The notes under the pieces were generated by a model. It was not told the DNA's origin. It made no database searches and was given only the letters and a program-made list of their open reading frames with translations. A DNA stretch of 63,574 bases from Sandarakinorhabdus glacialis. Lineage in GTDB: Bacteria > Pseudomonadota > Alphaproteobacteria > Sphingomonadales > Sphingomonadaceae. This document shows, in pieces, positions 33,889 to 42,636 of this stretch. Numbering within the stretch: the stretch's first letter is position 1; each line of letters begins with the position of its first letter. The position numbers and the translations under genes were made by a program. Location of the stretch: assembly GCF_014643455.1 (NCBI RefSeq), contig NZ_BMJM01000014.1, positions 1 through 63,574 on the forward strand, written 5' to 3'.

Positions 33889-35169
33889 TTAGCGGGCGAC
33901 GATCGCTTTGCTGGGCGGGAGCAAGGATTTGTCGAATTTGGCGGCAACGCCGACGCTGCGGCCGGCGAGGTTGGCGATGCTGTACTTGACCGCGCTGCCG
34001 AGGATCTGGGCGGATTGGGATTGGTCGAGATCGTAGTCCTTTTGCAGCCATGCGACGAGGCCGGCGGTGGCGGCTTTCGTGGCATCGTCGAGGGAGCCGG
34101 CCTGGCCGAGGACCATGATTTGGGTGGGGGACTCGACGCGGGGGGTGCGGATGGCTTGAGCCTTGATGAGGTCGACGGTGAAGGTGACGTCCATCGAGGT
34201 TTCGAGGGCGTATTGCGATGTTTCGCCGTCGCCCTGGAGGGCGTGGGCGTCGCCGAGATAGAGCAAGGCGCCGGGCTGCTGGACGGGGAGGTAGATTGTG
34301 TTGCCCTCGATGACCTCGTTGAAGTCCATGTTGCCGCCGAAGCGGCCGGTGTCGCCGGTGGAAATGGGGGGCATGCCGAAGCCGGGGGCGACGGCGAGGC
34401 CGCCGAGCATGGGGCGGACGGGGACGGAGAAGTTGGCGAGGGCTCCGGTGGCGCCTTCGGGGCGAGCGCGATTGGTGGTGCGGTCGAGGTGCCAGCGGAT
34501 GGGTTTGGCGGGGGTCGGGGTGGTGGGGGTGAGGGCGCGATCGACGATCTGGTCGAGGCTGTCGGCGTAGTCGCGGTTGAGGGCGACGCGCTTGAGGTGG
34601 ACGACCAGCGTGTCGCCGGGGGCGGCGCCGGCGATGAAGAAGGGGCCGGTTTGCGGGTTGCCGAAGAGCGCGCGGGTGACGCCGTTTTCGTCGACGCCGC
34701 CGGAATCGAGGGTGGTGGTGTGGATTGTGTCGCCGGGCCAGAGGATGAGGACCGGGGGGCGGTCGGCGTTGAAGCTGTTGGAATAGCCGGTGGGGCGGAA
34801 GTCGAGGGTGCGGGGGCCGCCGGCGGGTTTTTCGGGGAGGCGGACGGCGGTGAATGTATGGGCGGCGCGGGCCTTGGGATTGTTGGTGTCGGGAGCGTCG
34901 ACGGTGCTGGCGGCGCGGTTGGCGGTGAGGGTCGCTGTGTAGTGCGAGGTGCGGGCGTCGCTGTCGGTGGCGGTGAGGGTCATGCGCTTGTCGGTGAGGG
35001 TGCCGGTGACGCTGTCGCCATCGAGGTTGCCGATCAAGCGGCTTTGCTGGCGGTCGAGGGTGAGAGTGGAGAAGGCGGGGTTGCCCCAGAGGTCGGTGCG
35101 GACGATCCAGGTTTCGCTGGCCAGCGCGGGGCTGGCGAAGAGCAGGGCGATGAGGACGGTGGATTTCAT
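33889..35169 (-). CDS. Exported acetamidase/formamidase family protein
   Basis: The 426-residue protein begins with a signal peptide (MKSTVLIALLFASPALASE), so it acts outside the cytoplasm. The FmdA/AmdA-type amidase domain spans about residues 115-425, with GYSNSFNADRPPVLILWPGD, FFIAGAAPGDTLVVHLKRV, GGNMDFNEVIEGNTIYLPVQ and YLGDAHALQGDGE. The N-terminal 100 residues are an extra beta-rich region. It hydrolyses small amides. The ATG directly abuts a perfect 14-bp inverted repeat and has no Shine-Dalgarno. Confidence 0.85.
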   Translation of the reverse strand: MKSTVLIALLFASPALASETWIVRTDLWGNPAFSTLTLDRQQSRLIGNLDGDSVTGTLTDKRMTLTATDSDARTSHYTATLTANRAASTVDAPDTNNPKARAAHTFTAVRLPEKPAGGPRTLDFRPTGYSNSFNADRPPVLILWPGDTIHTTTLDSGGVDENGVTRALFGNPQTGPFFIAGAAPGDTLVVHLKRVALNRDYADSLDQIVDRALTPTTPTPAKPIRWHLDRTTNRARPEGATGALANFSVPVRPMLGGLAVAPGFGMPPISTGDTGRFGGNMDFNEVIEGNTIYLPVQQPGALLYLGDAHALQGDGETSQYALETSMDVTFTVDLIKAQAIRTPRVESPTQIMVLGQAGSLDDATKAATAGLVAWLQKDYDLDQSQSAQILGSAVKYSIANLAGRSVGVAAKFDKSLLPPSKAIVAR

Positions 35170-35201
35170 TCACGACTGATTACATGCGTAATCAGTCGTG
35201 A
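35170..35201. promoter_or_regulatory. Perfect 14-bp inverted repeat abutting the amidase start codon
   Basis: TCACGACTGATTAC and GTAATCAGTCGTGA are separated by ATGC. On the minus strand the hairpin ends at the base before the amidase ATG. It lies between hemB and the amidase gene, 8 bases after the hemB stop. It could be a regulator-binding dyad, a translation-blocking hairpin, or the hemB terminator. A T-run exists only on the plus-strand side. Confidence 0.6.
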
Positions 35202-35208
35202 CAAGTTT

Positions 35209-36201
35209 TTACCGGGTCAGGAGTTTCGCTGCCAGCGGGGCGTAGTAGGTGAGGACGCCCGCGCAGCCGGCGCGCTTGAAGCCGAGGAGGGTTTCGAGGA
35301 CGGCACGGTCGCGATCGAGTACGCCGGCGGCGATGGCGGCTTCCATCATCGCGTATTCGCCGGAGACTTGATAGGCGAAGACGGGGATATCGAAGCGGTC
35401 GCGGACGAGGCGGACGATGTCGAGATAGGGCATGCCGGGCTTTACCATGACCGAGTCCGCGCCTTCAGCGATGTCCATGGCGACTTCGCGGATCGCCTCG
35501 CGGCTGTTGGCGGGGTCCATCTGGTAGGTTTTCTTGTCGCCCTTGAGATAGCCGCCGCTGCCGACGGCGTCGCGGAACGGGCCGTAGAAGGCCGAGGCGT
35601 ATTTGGCGGCATAGGCCATGATCTGGACTTCGTGGAAGCCTTCACCCTCAAGGCCGGCGCGGATGGCGGCGACGCGGCCGTCCATCATGTCGGACGGGGC
35701 GATGACGTCGGCGCCGGCGCGGGCATGGTTGAGCGCCTGGCCGACGAGGACGTCGACAGTGGCGTCGTTGAGGATGCGGCCGTCGTCGTGCATCAGGCCG
35801 TCGTGGCCGTGGCTGGTGTAGGGATCGAGCGCGACGTCGACGAGCACGCCGAGGCCGGGTTCGGCGTCCTTCAAGGCCATGATGGCCTGGCAGACGAGGT
35901 TGTCGGGGTTGAGGGCTTCCTTGCCGTCCTCGGTGCGCAAATGGCCTTGGGTGAAGGGGAACAGCGCGACGCAGGGGATGCCGAGGGCGACGGCTTCATG
36001 GGCCGTGGCGGCGAGGCGATCGACCGAGAGGCGGTCGACGCCGGGCATGGTGCCGACGGGATCGGTGACGCCGCGGCCTTCGGTGACGAACATCGGCCAG
36101 ATCAGGTCGGCGGGCGACAGCGTGTTTTCTGCGTGGAGCGCGCGGCTCCAGGGGGCGACACGGGTGCGGCGGAGGCGGGTGGCGGGGAAGGTCGGGGTCA
36201 T
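35209..36201 (-). CDS. hemB: Porphobilinogen synthase (delta-aminolevulinic acid dehydratase)
   Basis: The 330-residue enzyme condenses two aminolevulinate molecules to porphobilinogen in haem synthesis. It has MPGVDRLSVDRL, DVALDPYTSHGHDGLMHDDG (metal-binding region without the zinc Cys triad, so of the magnesium type), APSDMMDGRVAAIR, and YAAKYASAFYGPFRDA and VMVKPGMPYLDIVR with the two Schiff-base lysines. Confidence 0.95.
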   Translation of the reverse strand: MTPTFPATRLRRTRVAPWSRALHAENTLSPADLIWPMFVTEGRGVTDPVGTMPGVDRLSVDRLAATAHEAVALGIPCVALFPFTQGHLRTEDGKEALNPDNLVCQAIMALKDAEPGLGVLVDVALDPYTSHGHDGLMHDDGRILNDATVDVLVGQALNHARAGADVIAPSDMMDGRVAAIRAGLEGEGFHEVQIMAYAAKYASAFYGPFRDAVGSGGYLKGDKKTYQMDPANSREAIREVAMDIAEGADSVMVKPGMPYLDIVRLVRDRFDIPVFAYQVSGEYAMMEAAIAAGVLDRDRAVLETLLGFKRAGCAGVLTYYAPLAAKLLTR

Positions 36202-36327
36202 GCGAGGGCGTTAGCGCGGCAGGACGCCGGAGTCACTTGTCGTCACGCGAGGCCATCGCTGTCGACCGCCGGTTGGTGTGGGCGCCACCGAGGGGGAGGG
36301 GGCCTCCGGTAGCGCCCTGGCTCGATC

Positions 36328-37164
36328 CTACGCAGCCAACAGCATTGTGGTGCGGCGGCGACGCACGACGAGACCTGTGAGCCCGAAGCCGGCGATCATC
36401 TGCAACCAGACGGCCGGTTCGGGAATGGGACCAAGGGTGTCGATGAAGACTTCGGCATGCGACTGGCCGACCGTCACGCTACCGGTCAGCAGCTTGGCAC
36501 CGACGGCATAGTTGCTGAGTTGCAGGCGAAGGGCGTTGGTGGTCAGGCCGAGGGTGTTGCCCGACCGGGTCGCGATCTGCTCGTTGAGGATCAATTTCAC
36601 GCCGAGAAAATCGTAGGCGACGAAGTTGGGGGCGACCTCGGCATTAGCGCCCAGGGTGAAGATCGGCACGGGGCCGAGCAGGCTGAGGGCAAGATTGCTG
36701 AGCACCGACTTGCCGGTGAGCGTCGCAATGTTGTTGATGAGCTTGATCGACGTGACCGACGTGACGGTGGTCGCGTTGAGGCCGATGAGCGGCAGCACCG
36801 TGCCCAGGTTGATTCCCAGGTCGTTGACGGTCGAGCTGCCCATATTGAGTGTGTCGACACCGAGCGACGCATTATCGGCCTTGGCACCGGTCGTGATGAT
36901 GCCGGTGCCGAGACGGAGGCTCAACAGGTCGCCGAGGTCGACCGAGGTTTTCAGACTGACCAGGCCGCCGTTGACGTTCATGGCCGGGGTTCCGGTGGCG
37001 CTGACGGCGGCCTTCGGCGTCACGGTGACGCCGACGGTACCCACCACTTTGACGTCGCTGGTAATCCCGTAGGCACTGGTGGAGATCGTGCTGGCGGCCG
37101 AGGCAACGACCGGCTGGCAAAGCAGCGCGGCCGACAACAGGACGCTCGAAAGGCTGATATTCAT
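36328..37164 (-). CDS. PEP-CTERM sorting-domain protein (secreted, 278 aa)
   Basis: The signal peptide MNISLSSVLLSAALLCQPVV is followed by a Thr/Ser/Asn-rich, beta-type body with low Lys content. The C-terminal sorting signal starts at residue 248: PEPAVW, then the hydrophobic stretch LQMIAGFGLTGLVV and RRRR. An exosortase would cleave at PEP; no exosortase gene is in this window. The body is not similar to the other PEP-CTERM protein here. A full-consensus sigma-54 promoter lies about 60 bases upstream. Confidence 0.85.
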   Translation of the reverse strand: MNISLSSVLLSAALLCQPVVASAASTISTSAYGITSDVKVVGTVGVTVTPKAAVSATGTPAMNVNGGLVSLKTSVDLGDLLSLRLGTGIITTGAKADNASLGVDTLNMGSSTVNDLGINLGTVLPLIGLNATTVTSVTSIKLINNIATLTGKSVLSNLALSLLGPVPIFTLGANAEVAPNFVAYDFLGVKLILNEQIATRSGNTLGLTTNALRLQLSNYAVGAKLLTGSVTVGQSHAEVFIDTLGPIPEPAVWLQMIAGFGLTGLVVRRRRTTMLLAA

Positions 37165-37222
37165 AAAAGTTCTTTGATTTCAACGAGTGACAGGGAAAGG
37201 CGCTCCAAATTGAGATATTGGG

Positions 37223-37239
37223 AGCAAGGTCCGTGCCAA
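37223..37239 (-). promoter_or_regulatory. Sigma-54 promoter of the 278-aa PEP-CTERM gene
   Basis: Read on the minus strand, TTGGCACGGACCTTGCT matches YTGGCACG-N4-TTGCW at every defined position, with the GG and GC correctly spaced. Transcription would start about 12 bases after the GC, leaving a leader of roughly 45 bases. A dyad TGTAGC-GGA-GCTTACA (37312-37327) sits about 73 bases upstream. The 37240-37458 intergenic stretch holds no other gene. Confidence 0.85.
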
Positions 37240-37458
37240 AACTTTTACATGTGACAATTTGGCCCGTTTCGGGGCACTACCAGTCGACCATGTTGAAGGC
37301 TAGCGAAAATTTGTAGCGGAGCTTACATTTTCGTCAGCATAGATGGATAAAAAGTCTTTATCTTTCTATCATATACGGGAAATGGTGGGGAAATCGCAAC
37401 AGGCGCGTTCAGGAGCAGAAAGACTGACGGATCGCTGTTGGCAGGGTAAGGGCTGGCG

Positions 37459-38274
37459 ATGAATATTGCCGCCCCGCCCGTGTTGATTTTCGATTCCGGG
37501 GTTGGAGGTTTGTCCGTGCTGGGACCGATCCGAGCACTGATGCCGGGGGTGAGCATTGTCTACGCCGCCGACAACGCCGGCTTTCCTTATGGGATTCGCA
37601 GCGAGGCGGAGATTGCAGCGCGGGTGCCGGCGCTGCTCGGGCGGCTGGTGGAACGCTATCGGCCACAGCTCGCGGTAATTGCCTGCAACACGGCGTCGAC
37701 GATCGCGCTGGCGCATGTGCGCGCGGCGCTCGATGTGCCGGTGGTGGGCACGGTGCCGGCGATCAAGCCGGCGGCGGAAGGATCGAGAAGCCGGGTGATC
37801 GGGGTGCTGGGAACCATGGCCACTGTGCGGCAAGCCTATGTCGACCGGTTGGCAGGCGAGTTTGCGGTGGATTGCACGGTGCTGCGCCACGGCTCGGCGC
37901 GACTGGTGATTCTGGCGGAGGCCAAGCTGGCGGGCGAGACGGTGACGGCGGCGGACGTGGCGCCCGAATTGGTCGGGCTGACCGGCCAGCCGGGCGGCGA
38001 GCGGATGGACATGATGGTGCTGGCGTGCACGCATTTTCCGTTACTGGCGGCGGAACTGGTGGAGGCACGGACGCTGTCGGGCCTAGGTCCGCTCGGCATG
38101 GTCGATGGCGGTGCGGGGATCGCGCGGCGGGTGGCGCACCTGTTGGGAGGGGCGGGTGCGGGGGCAGGGCAGCCGGGATCGGGGCGAGCGGTATTCACCC
38201 GTGCCGACGCGCATGTTGACGCGCTGGCCGGGGCGCTCCAGAGCTTTGGGTTGATGACCACGGAGATATTGTAA
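37459..38274 (+). CDS. murI: Glutamate racemase
   Basis: The 271-residue enzyme supplies D-glutamate for peptidoglycan. It starts VLIFDSGVGGLSVLGPIRAL, with the two catalytic cysteines in VIACNTASTIALAHV and MMVLACTHFPLLAAEL. The length and motif order are normal. The stop is directly followed by the thioesterase start. Confidence 0.94.
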   Translation: MNIAAPPVLIFDSGVGGLSVLGPIRALMPGVSIVYAADNAGFPYGIRSEAEIAARVPALLGRLVERYRPQLAVIACNTASTIALAHVRAALDVPVVGTVPAIKPAAEGSRSRVIGVLGTMATVRQAYVDRLAGEFAVDCTVLRHGSARLVILAEAKLAGETVTAADVAPELVGLTGQPGGERMDMMVLACTHFPLLAAELVEARTLSGLGPLGMVDGGAGIARRVAHLLGGAGAGAGQPGSGRAVFTRADAHVDALAGALQSFGLMTTEIL

Positions 38275-38727
38275 GTGGCGATGACCGATAGCGAACTGCT
38301 TGAGCGGATGAACAGGTTCGTGCCGCCGACGGCCGAATTGCTGGGGCAGGAGATCCTCGAGATCGACAGCGCCGCGGGACGGGTAAAGATGCGGTTTCAA
38401 CCGGTCGCGGCGTGCTGCAACCCGATGGGCAATGTCCAGGGCGGCATCGTCGTCGCCATGCTCGACGATGCGGCGGCGTTCGCCGCGATCGTCAAGTCGG
38501 GCGAGCGGATCGGCATCCCGACGATCGAGTTGAAGGCCAGCTTTTTTGCGCCGACACCCGCAGGCGTACCGCTGTATGCCGAGGGACGGTGCATCAAGCT
38601 GGGCAAGCGCATCGCCTTCATGGAGGCCGACCTGACCGACGCGGCCGGAAATCTGCTGGCGCGACTGACGACGAGCGCGGTGCCGATCGCGCTGAACCCC
38701 AACGCCAATCTGGTGGAACGCAAATGA
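38275..38727 (+). CDS. PaaI-type hotdog thioesterase
   Basis: The 150-residue hotdog-fold protein has NPMGNVQGGIVVAMLDDAAA (the active-site helix region with the HGG-like NVQGG), then IELKASFFAPTPAGVPLYAE and GKRIAFMEADLTDAAGNLLA. It hydrolyses acyl-CoA thioesters. The start is GTG 38275 or ATG 38281, six bases later. The stop overlaps the ATG of the enoyl-CoA hydratase-type gene. Confidence 0.85.
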   Translation: MAMTDSELLERMNRFVPPTAELLGQEILEIDSAAGRVKMRFQPVAACCNPMGNVQGGIVVAMLDDAAAFAAIVKSGERIGIPTIELKASFFAPTPAGVPLYAEGRCIKLGKRIAFMEADLTDAAGNLLARLTTSAVPIALNPNANLVERK

Positions 38728-39785
38728 CCGAAATCCTGACCGATCCCGAAATGGTCCCGGAGGTTCTCGTCGAACGCCGCGGGCGGGCGCTGTGGCTGAC
38801 GCTTAACCGTCCTTCGGCGCTCAACGCGCTGAACCGGCCGATGGTGTTGGCCATTCACCGGGCGCTGTTCGACGCTGCCGCCGACCCCGATGTCGAGCGG
38901 ATCGTCATCGAAGGCGCCGGCGAGCGGGCCTTCTGCGCGGGCGGCGACGTGGCACTGCTGGCGCGGCGCGGGCGTGAGGACAAGGTGCTGTTCGAAGGAT
39001 TTTTCCACGACGAGTACCGGATGAACCAGGCCATCGCGCGGCTGGTGACGCCGTATGTGGCGATCCTGGATGGCGTCACGATGGGCGGCGGTGTCGGGCT
39101 GTCTATCCATGGGCCGTACCGCGTGGCGACCGAGCGGACGTTGTTCGCGATGCCGGAAACGGGGATCGGGCTGATCCCCGACGTCGGCGGTACCCATGCG
39201 CTGTCGCGTTTGCCCGGCGAGATCGGCACCTGGCTGGCACTGACGGGGGCGCGCTTGCAGGCAGCCGACTGCGTCCATGCCGGAATCGCGACGCATTTCG
39301 TGCCGGCGGAGCGCCTGGCGGTGCTGCGCGACCTGCTGGCGACCGGCGAGGAAGATGTCGGCGAAATTCTTTCGACGCTCGATGCGCCGGCGGGGGAAAG
39401 TTCGCTTGAAGCACTGCAGGATGGCATCGATTTTCATTTTGCCCATGACAGCGTCGAGGAGATACTGGCGAGCCTCGACGACGGCGATGATTGGGCCCAG
39501 GCGCAGGCGGCGGCGATCCGGACGATGTCGCCGACATCGTGCAAGCTGACCTTGCTCGGGCTGCGCATGGGTGCCGATGCAGCGATCGAGGACGCACTGG
39601 TCACCGAATATCGGATGGTCTGCGAGATCCGTAACGGCCATGATTTTTTCGAAGGCGTGCGGGCGCAGTTGATCGACAAGGACCGCAAGCCATTGTGGTC
39701 GCCGGCAAGCCTCGCCGGGGTGTCCGAAGAAGACATGACCCGGTATTTGCAGGAGCCCGAAAGCGGCGATCTGACATTCGAATAG
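38724..39785 (+). CDS. 3-hydroxyisobutyryl-CoA hydrolase-like (crotonase superfamily)
   Basis: The 353-residue crotonase-fold protein has the length and C-terminal extension of 3-hydroxyisobutyryl-CoA hydrolases. It starts RRGRALWLTLNRPSALNAL, has FCAGGDVALLARRG, MGGGVGLSIHGPYRVATERT (oxyanion hole), FAMPETGIGLIPDVGGTHAL and, near the end, NGHDFFEGVRAQLIDKDRKP. It acts in valine breakdown. It overlaps the PaaI gene by 4 bases. Confidence 0.88.
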   Translation: MTEILTDPEMVPEVLVERRGRALWLTLNRPSALNALNRPMVLAIHRALFDAAADPDVERIVIEGAGERAFCAGGDVALLARRGREDKVLFEGFFHDEYRMNQAIARLVTPYVAILDGVTMGGGVGLSIHGPYRVATERTLFAMPETGIGLIPDVGGTHALSRLPGEIGTWLALTGARLQAADCVHAGIATHFVPAERLAVLRDLLATGEEDVGEILSTLDAPAGESSLEALQDGIDFHFAHDSVEEILASLDDGDDWAQAQAAAIRTMSPTSCKLTLLGLRMGADAAIEDALVTEYRMVCEIRNGHDFFEGVRAQLIDKDRKPLWSPASLAGVSEEDMTRYLQEPESGDLTFE

Positions 39786-39998
39786 AATTGCCGATCTTGG
39801 TCATTGTTCGTTCGTAAAATCAGGCGAGAAACGATGTCTGATTTTTTTTGGATGGTAATATATTGGTAAGACTGGTGGATGATATCTGACAGCAGTAATG
39901 ATCAGATCTGCCGCCACGGTCTGGCTGGGAAGTGTTTGTTTCGCTCTGGCCCCAAAGTATCAGCTTAACTGACTGCTAACTACAAGTGTCGGGTTATT

Positions 39999-40014
39999 TT
40001 ACAATTTTGTGTAA
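39999..40014. promoter_or_regulatory. Dyad upstream of the second PEP-CTERM gene
   Basis: TTACA-ATTTTG-TGTAA is a perfect 5-bp dyad 41 bases before the -24 element, a normal place for a bacterial enhancer-binding protein. The rest of 39786-40135 is AT-rich and holds no gene. Confidence 0.5.
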
Positions 40015-40054
40015 TTGTATCGATCGTGTGACAGCAATTTCAGCTTGTTAAGAT

Positions 40055-40071
40055 CTGGCATGAAGTTTGCA
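40055..40071 (+). promoter_or_regulatory. Sigma-54 promoter of the 185-aa PEP-CTERM gene
   Basis: CTGGCATGAAGTTTGCA matches YTGGCACG-N4-TTGCW with a single change (C to T inside the -24 block). The GG and GC are spaced as required, and the expected transcription start is about 52 bases before the ATG at 40136. Confidence 0.8.
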
Positions 40072-40135
40072 CCGTCAAGATTGGCGATCCATGCCGGAAG
40101 TCCGCGGAGGGGCGGCCAAGAAAGGGTGACTGTCC

Positions 40136-40693
40136 ATGTTGCGTATGTTTGCACCAGCCTTGTTTGCGGCCACGATGCTTTCGACTGCGGCTTCGGCCGG
40201 CGTTTTGGTCATCAACGGTGATACGACCGGAGGTCCGACCTGGAACCGAACGCTCTCGGGAGCGCCGCCCGTGGGCCTGTCGGGCGTGGGAACCGACGTG
40301 CCGTATGAAGTCTCGGCCTTCACGGTTTCGGTTTCGGGTTCGTATGATTTCCTGGCGAAGGCCGAATACGACAATTTCCTCCATCTTTACCAAGGCACAT
40401 TCAACCCGCTCGACCAGTTTTCGGGCGTCTTGATTGCCAGCGATGATTTTCCAACGATCGGTCTTTCAGGTTTCGACTATGGCCTGACGACGGGTACCAG
40501 TTATTTCGTGGTCGCCAGCGGCTTCGCCAACACCGATTTCGGCGCCTATGAACTGACGATCAGCGGCCCGGGCGACATCACGCTCGGATCGGTCGGGACA
40601 GTTCCCGAACCGCAAAGCTGGGTCATGCTGATCGCCGGGTTCGGCCTGGTCGGCGCGGCCGCGCGTCGCCGCCGGACGGCTGCGACCGCCTGA
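40136..40693 (+). CDS. PEP-CTERM sorting-domain protein (secreted, 185 aa)
   Basis: A signal peptide (MLRMFAPALFAATMLSTAAS) is followed by a beta-rich body (YEVSAFTVSVSGSYDFLAKA, YDNFLHLYQGTFNPLDQFSG, TGTSYFVVASGFANTDFGAY) resembling the small DVUA0089/pre-peptidase-like domains of PEP-CTERM proteins. It ends with the sorting signal from residue 157: PEPQSW, VMLIAGFGLVGAAA, RRRR. It is monocistronic, with its own sigma-54 promoter and terminator. Confidence 0.88.
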   Translation: MLRMFAPALFAATMLSTAASAGVLVINGDTTGGPTWNRTLSGAPPVGLSGVGTDVPYEVSAFTVSVSGSYDFLAKAEYDNFLHLYQGTFNPLDQFSGVLIASDDFPTIGLSGFDYGLTTGTSYFVVASGFANTDFGAYELTISGPGDITLGSVGTVPEPQSWVMLIAGFGLVGAAARRRRTAATA

Positions 40694-40718
40694 AGCATGA
40701 TTGTCGCCGACGCCGAAG

Positions 40719-40767
40719 GGCGCCGTGCACCAGAAGGCCTCGTTTCCGCGAGGAGACGGCGCCTTTT
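40719..40767 (+). terminator. Terminator after the second PEP-CTERM gene
   Basis: GGCGCCGT (40719-40726) pairs with ACGGCGCC (40756-40763), followed by TTTT. A second hairpin lies in the loop. It separates the PEP-CTERM gene from rpiB. Confidence 0.65.
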
Positions 40768-40847
40768 CTGTGGCCATTTATTCCCGATCCGGTTGCCCTG
40801 ACCGGTCGCCGCAGCTAGATACGGGGTCCGGAACATCGAAAGCCCCC

Positions 40848-41306
40848 ATGACATTCACCATTGCGTTCGCCTCGGACCATGCCGGCGTTGCCATGAAGGC
40901 GATGCTGATCGACGAGGTGCGCGGCCTTGGCCACGCGGTTGTCGACCTGGGACCGAGCAGCGAGGCGTCGGTCGACTATCCCGATTATGGCGAAAAGCTC
41001 GGGCAGGCGATCGCCGACGGGCGGGCGCGGCTGGGCGTCGCGATCTGCGGGTCGGGCATCGGCATCTCGATCGCTGCCAACCGCAATCCGGCGGTGCGCG
41101 CGGCGCTGTGCACGTCGGGGTTGATGGCGCGGCTCGCACGGCAGCATAACGACGCCAATGTGCTGGCGCTGGGCAGCCGGATCGTTGGCCCCGACACAGC
41201 GCGCGATTGTTTGACACAGTTTCTGGCCGCCAGCTTTGCCGGTGGCCGCCATGCCGGGCGGGTCGCCAAGCTGACACCCGGATACCAAGAGGATGTCGTA
41301 GAATGA
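40848..41306 (+). CDS. rpiB: Ribose 5-phosphate isomerase B
   Basis: The 152-residue enzyme interconverts ribulose and ribose 5-phosphate. It has [56 protein letters not shown] (catalytic Cys and anion-binding loop) and [20 protein letters not shown] 40848 fits the homology start. The stop overlaps the glyA ATG. Confidence 0.93.
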   Translation: MTFTIAFASDHAGVAMKAMLIDEVRGLGHAVVDLGPSSEASVDYPDYGEKLGQAIADGRARLGVAICGSGIGISIAANRNPAVRAALCTSGLMARLARQHNDANVLALGSRIVGPDTARDCLTQFLAASFAGGRHAGRVAKLTPGYQEDVVE

Positions 41307-42616
41307 GCAGCCAGCCCAGCGCCGTGACCGAGACCCTGCCGACCGGGTTTTTCGAGGCGCATCTGCAGGTCGGTGATGCTGCCGTCGCGGCGGCAGTGGC
41401 GTCGGAACTCGATCGCCAGCAGAACCAGATCGAGCTGATCGCATCGGAGAATATCGTCTCGCGGGCGGTGCTCGAGGCGCAGGGGTCGGTGTTCACCAAC
41501 AAATATGCCGAAGGTTATCCGGGCAAGCGCTATTACCAGGGCTGTGCACCGTCCGACGCTGTCGAGACGCTGGCGATCGAGCGGGCGAAGCAGCTGTTCG
41601 GCTGCGCCTATGCCAATGTGCAGCCGCATTCGGGAGCGCAGGCCAATGGTGCGGTGATGCTGGCGCTGGTCAAGCCGGGCGAGACGATCCTGGGGATGAG
41701 CCTCGATGCGGGTGGGCACCTGACGCACGGCGCGGCGCCGTCGATGTCGGGTAAATGGTTCAACGCGGTCCAGTACGGGGTGCGGCGCGAGGATCATCTG
41801 ATCGACTATGACGAGGTCGAGCGGCTGGCGCGCGAGCACAAGCCGGTGCTGATCATCGCTGGTGGGTCGGCGTATCCGCGGATCATCGATTTTGCGCGGT
41901 TTCGGGCGATTGCCGATGCTGTCGGCGCGAAGTTCATGGTCGACATGGCGCATTTTTCCGGGCTGGTCGCGGCCGGGATCCATCCGTCGCCGCTGCCGCA
42001 TGCCGATGTGGTGACGACGACGACGCACAAGACACTGCGCGGGCCGCGCGGCGGGATGATCCTCTCGAACGACGAAGCGCTGGGCAAGAAGTTCAACTCG
42101 GCGGTGTTTCCGGGCATGCAGGGCGGGCCGTTGATGCACGTCATCGCAGCCAAGGCGGTGGCGTTCGGCGAGGCCCTGCAGCCGGAATTCAAGGATTATT
42201 CGGTGCGGGTGGTAGCCAACGCCCAGACGCTGGCGGCCAGGCTGGTGGCGCGGGGTTGTGCCGTGGTGGCCGGCGGCACCGACACGCACCTGGCACTGAT
42301 CGACCTGACGCCCAAGGGCTTGACGGGCAAGGATGCCGACGAGGCGCTGGAGCGGGCCGGCATCACCTGCAACAAGAATGGCGTGCCGTTCGACCCGTTG
42401 CCGCCGACCAAGACCAGTGGCATTCGCGTGGGCTCGCCGGCGGGAACGACGCGCGGTTTCGGGCAAAGCGAGTTTGCGGCGATCGGCGACATGATCGCCG
42501 ATGTGCTCGACGGGCTGGCGGCAAATGGCGAGCACGGCAATGCGGCGGTCGAGGCTGCCGTCAATGTGCGGGTGCGGGCACTGTGCGCGCGCTTCCCGAT
42601 CTATCCGAACGGCTGA
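41303..42616 (+). CDS. glyA: Serine hydroxymethyltransferase
   Basis: The 437-residue PLP enzyme makes glycine and methylene-THF from serine. It has [36 protein letters not shown], and [19 protein letters not shown] with the PLP lysine. The C-terminus RFPIYP is also typical. It is translationally coupled to rpiB; this rpiB-glyA-nrdR order is common in Sphingomonadales. Confidence 0.96.
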   Translation: MSSQPSAVTETLPTGFFEAHLQVGDAAVAAAVASELDRQQNQIELIASENIVSRAVLEAQGSVFTNKYAEGYPGKRYYQGCAPSDAVETLAIERAKQLFGCAYANVQPHSGAQANGAVMLALVKPGETILGMSLDAGGHLTHGAAPSMSGKWFNAVQYGVRREDHLIDYDEVERLAREHKPVLIIAGGSAYPRIIDFARFRAIADAVGAKFMVDMAHFSGLVAAGIHPSPLPHADVVTTTTHKTLRGPRGGMILSNDEALGKKFNSAVFPGMQGGPLMHVIAAKAVAFGEALQPEFKDYSVRVVANAQTLAARLVARGCAVVAGGTDTHLALIDLTPKGLTGKDADEALERAGITCNKNGVPFDPLPPTKTSGIRVGSPAGTTRGFGQSEFAAIGDMIADVLDGLAANGEHGNAAVEAAVNVRVRALCARFPIYPNG

Positions 42617-42636
42617 GCGACCGAGGGGAAACTGTT

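Noticed and set aside
35170-35211. hemB terminator at the 14-bp inverted repeat
   Set aside because: The T-run is on the wrong side for minus-strand transcription; it is listed as a regulatory dyad with function open.
33607-36312. 901-codon Gly/Ala/Val-rich frame on the plus strand
   Set aside because: It is the antisense of argC, the amidase gene and hemB, all with strong family motifs. Its composition is that of a GC-rich shadow frame.
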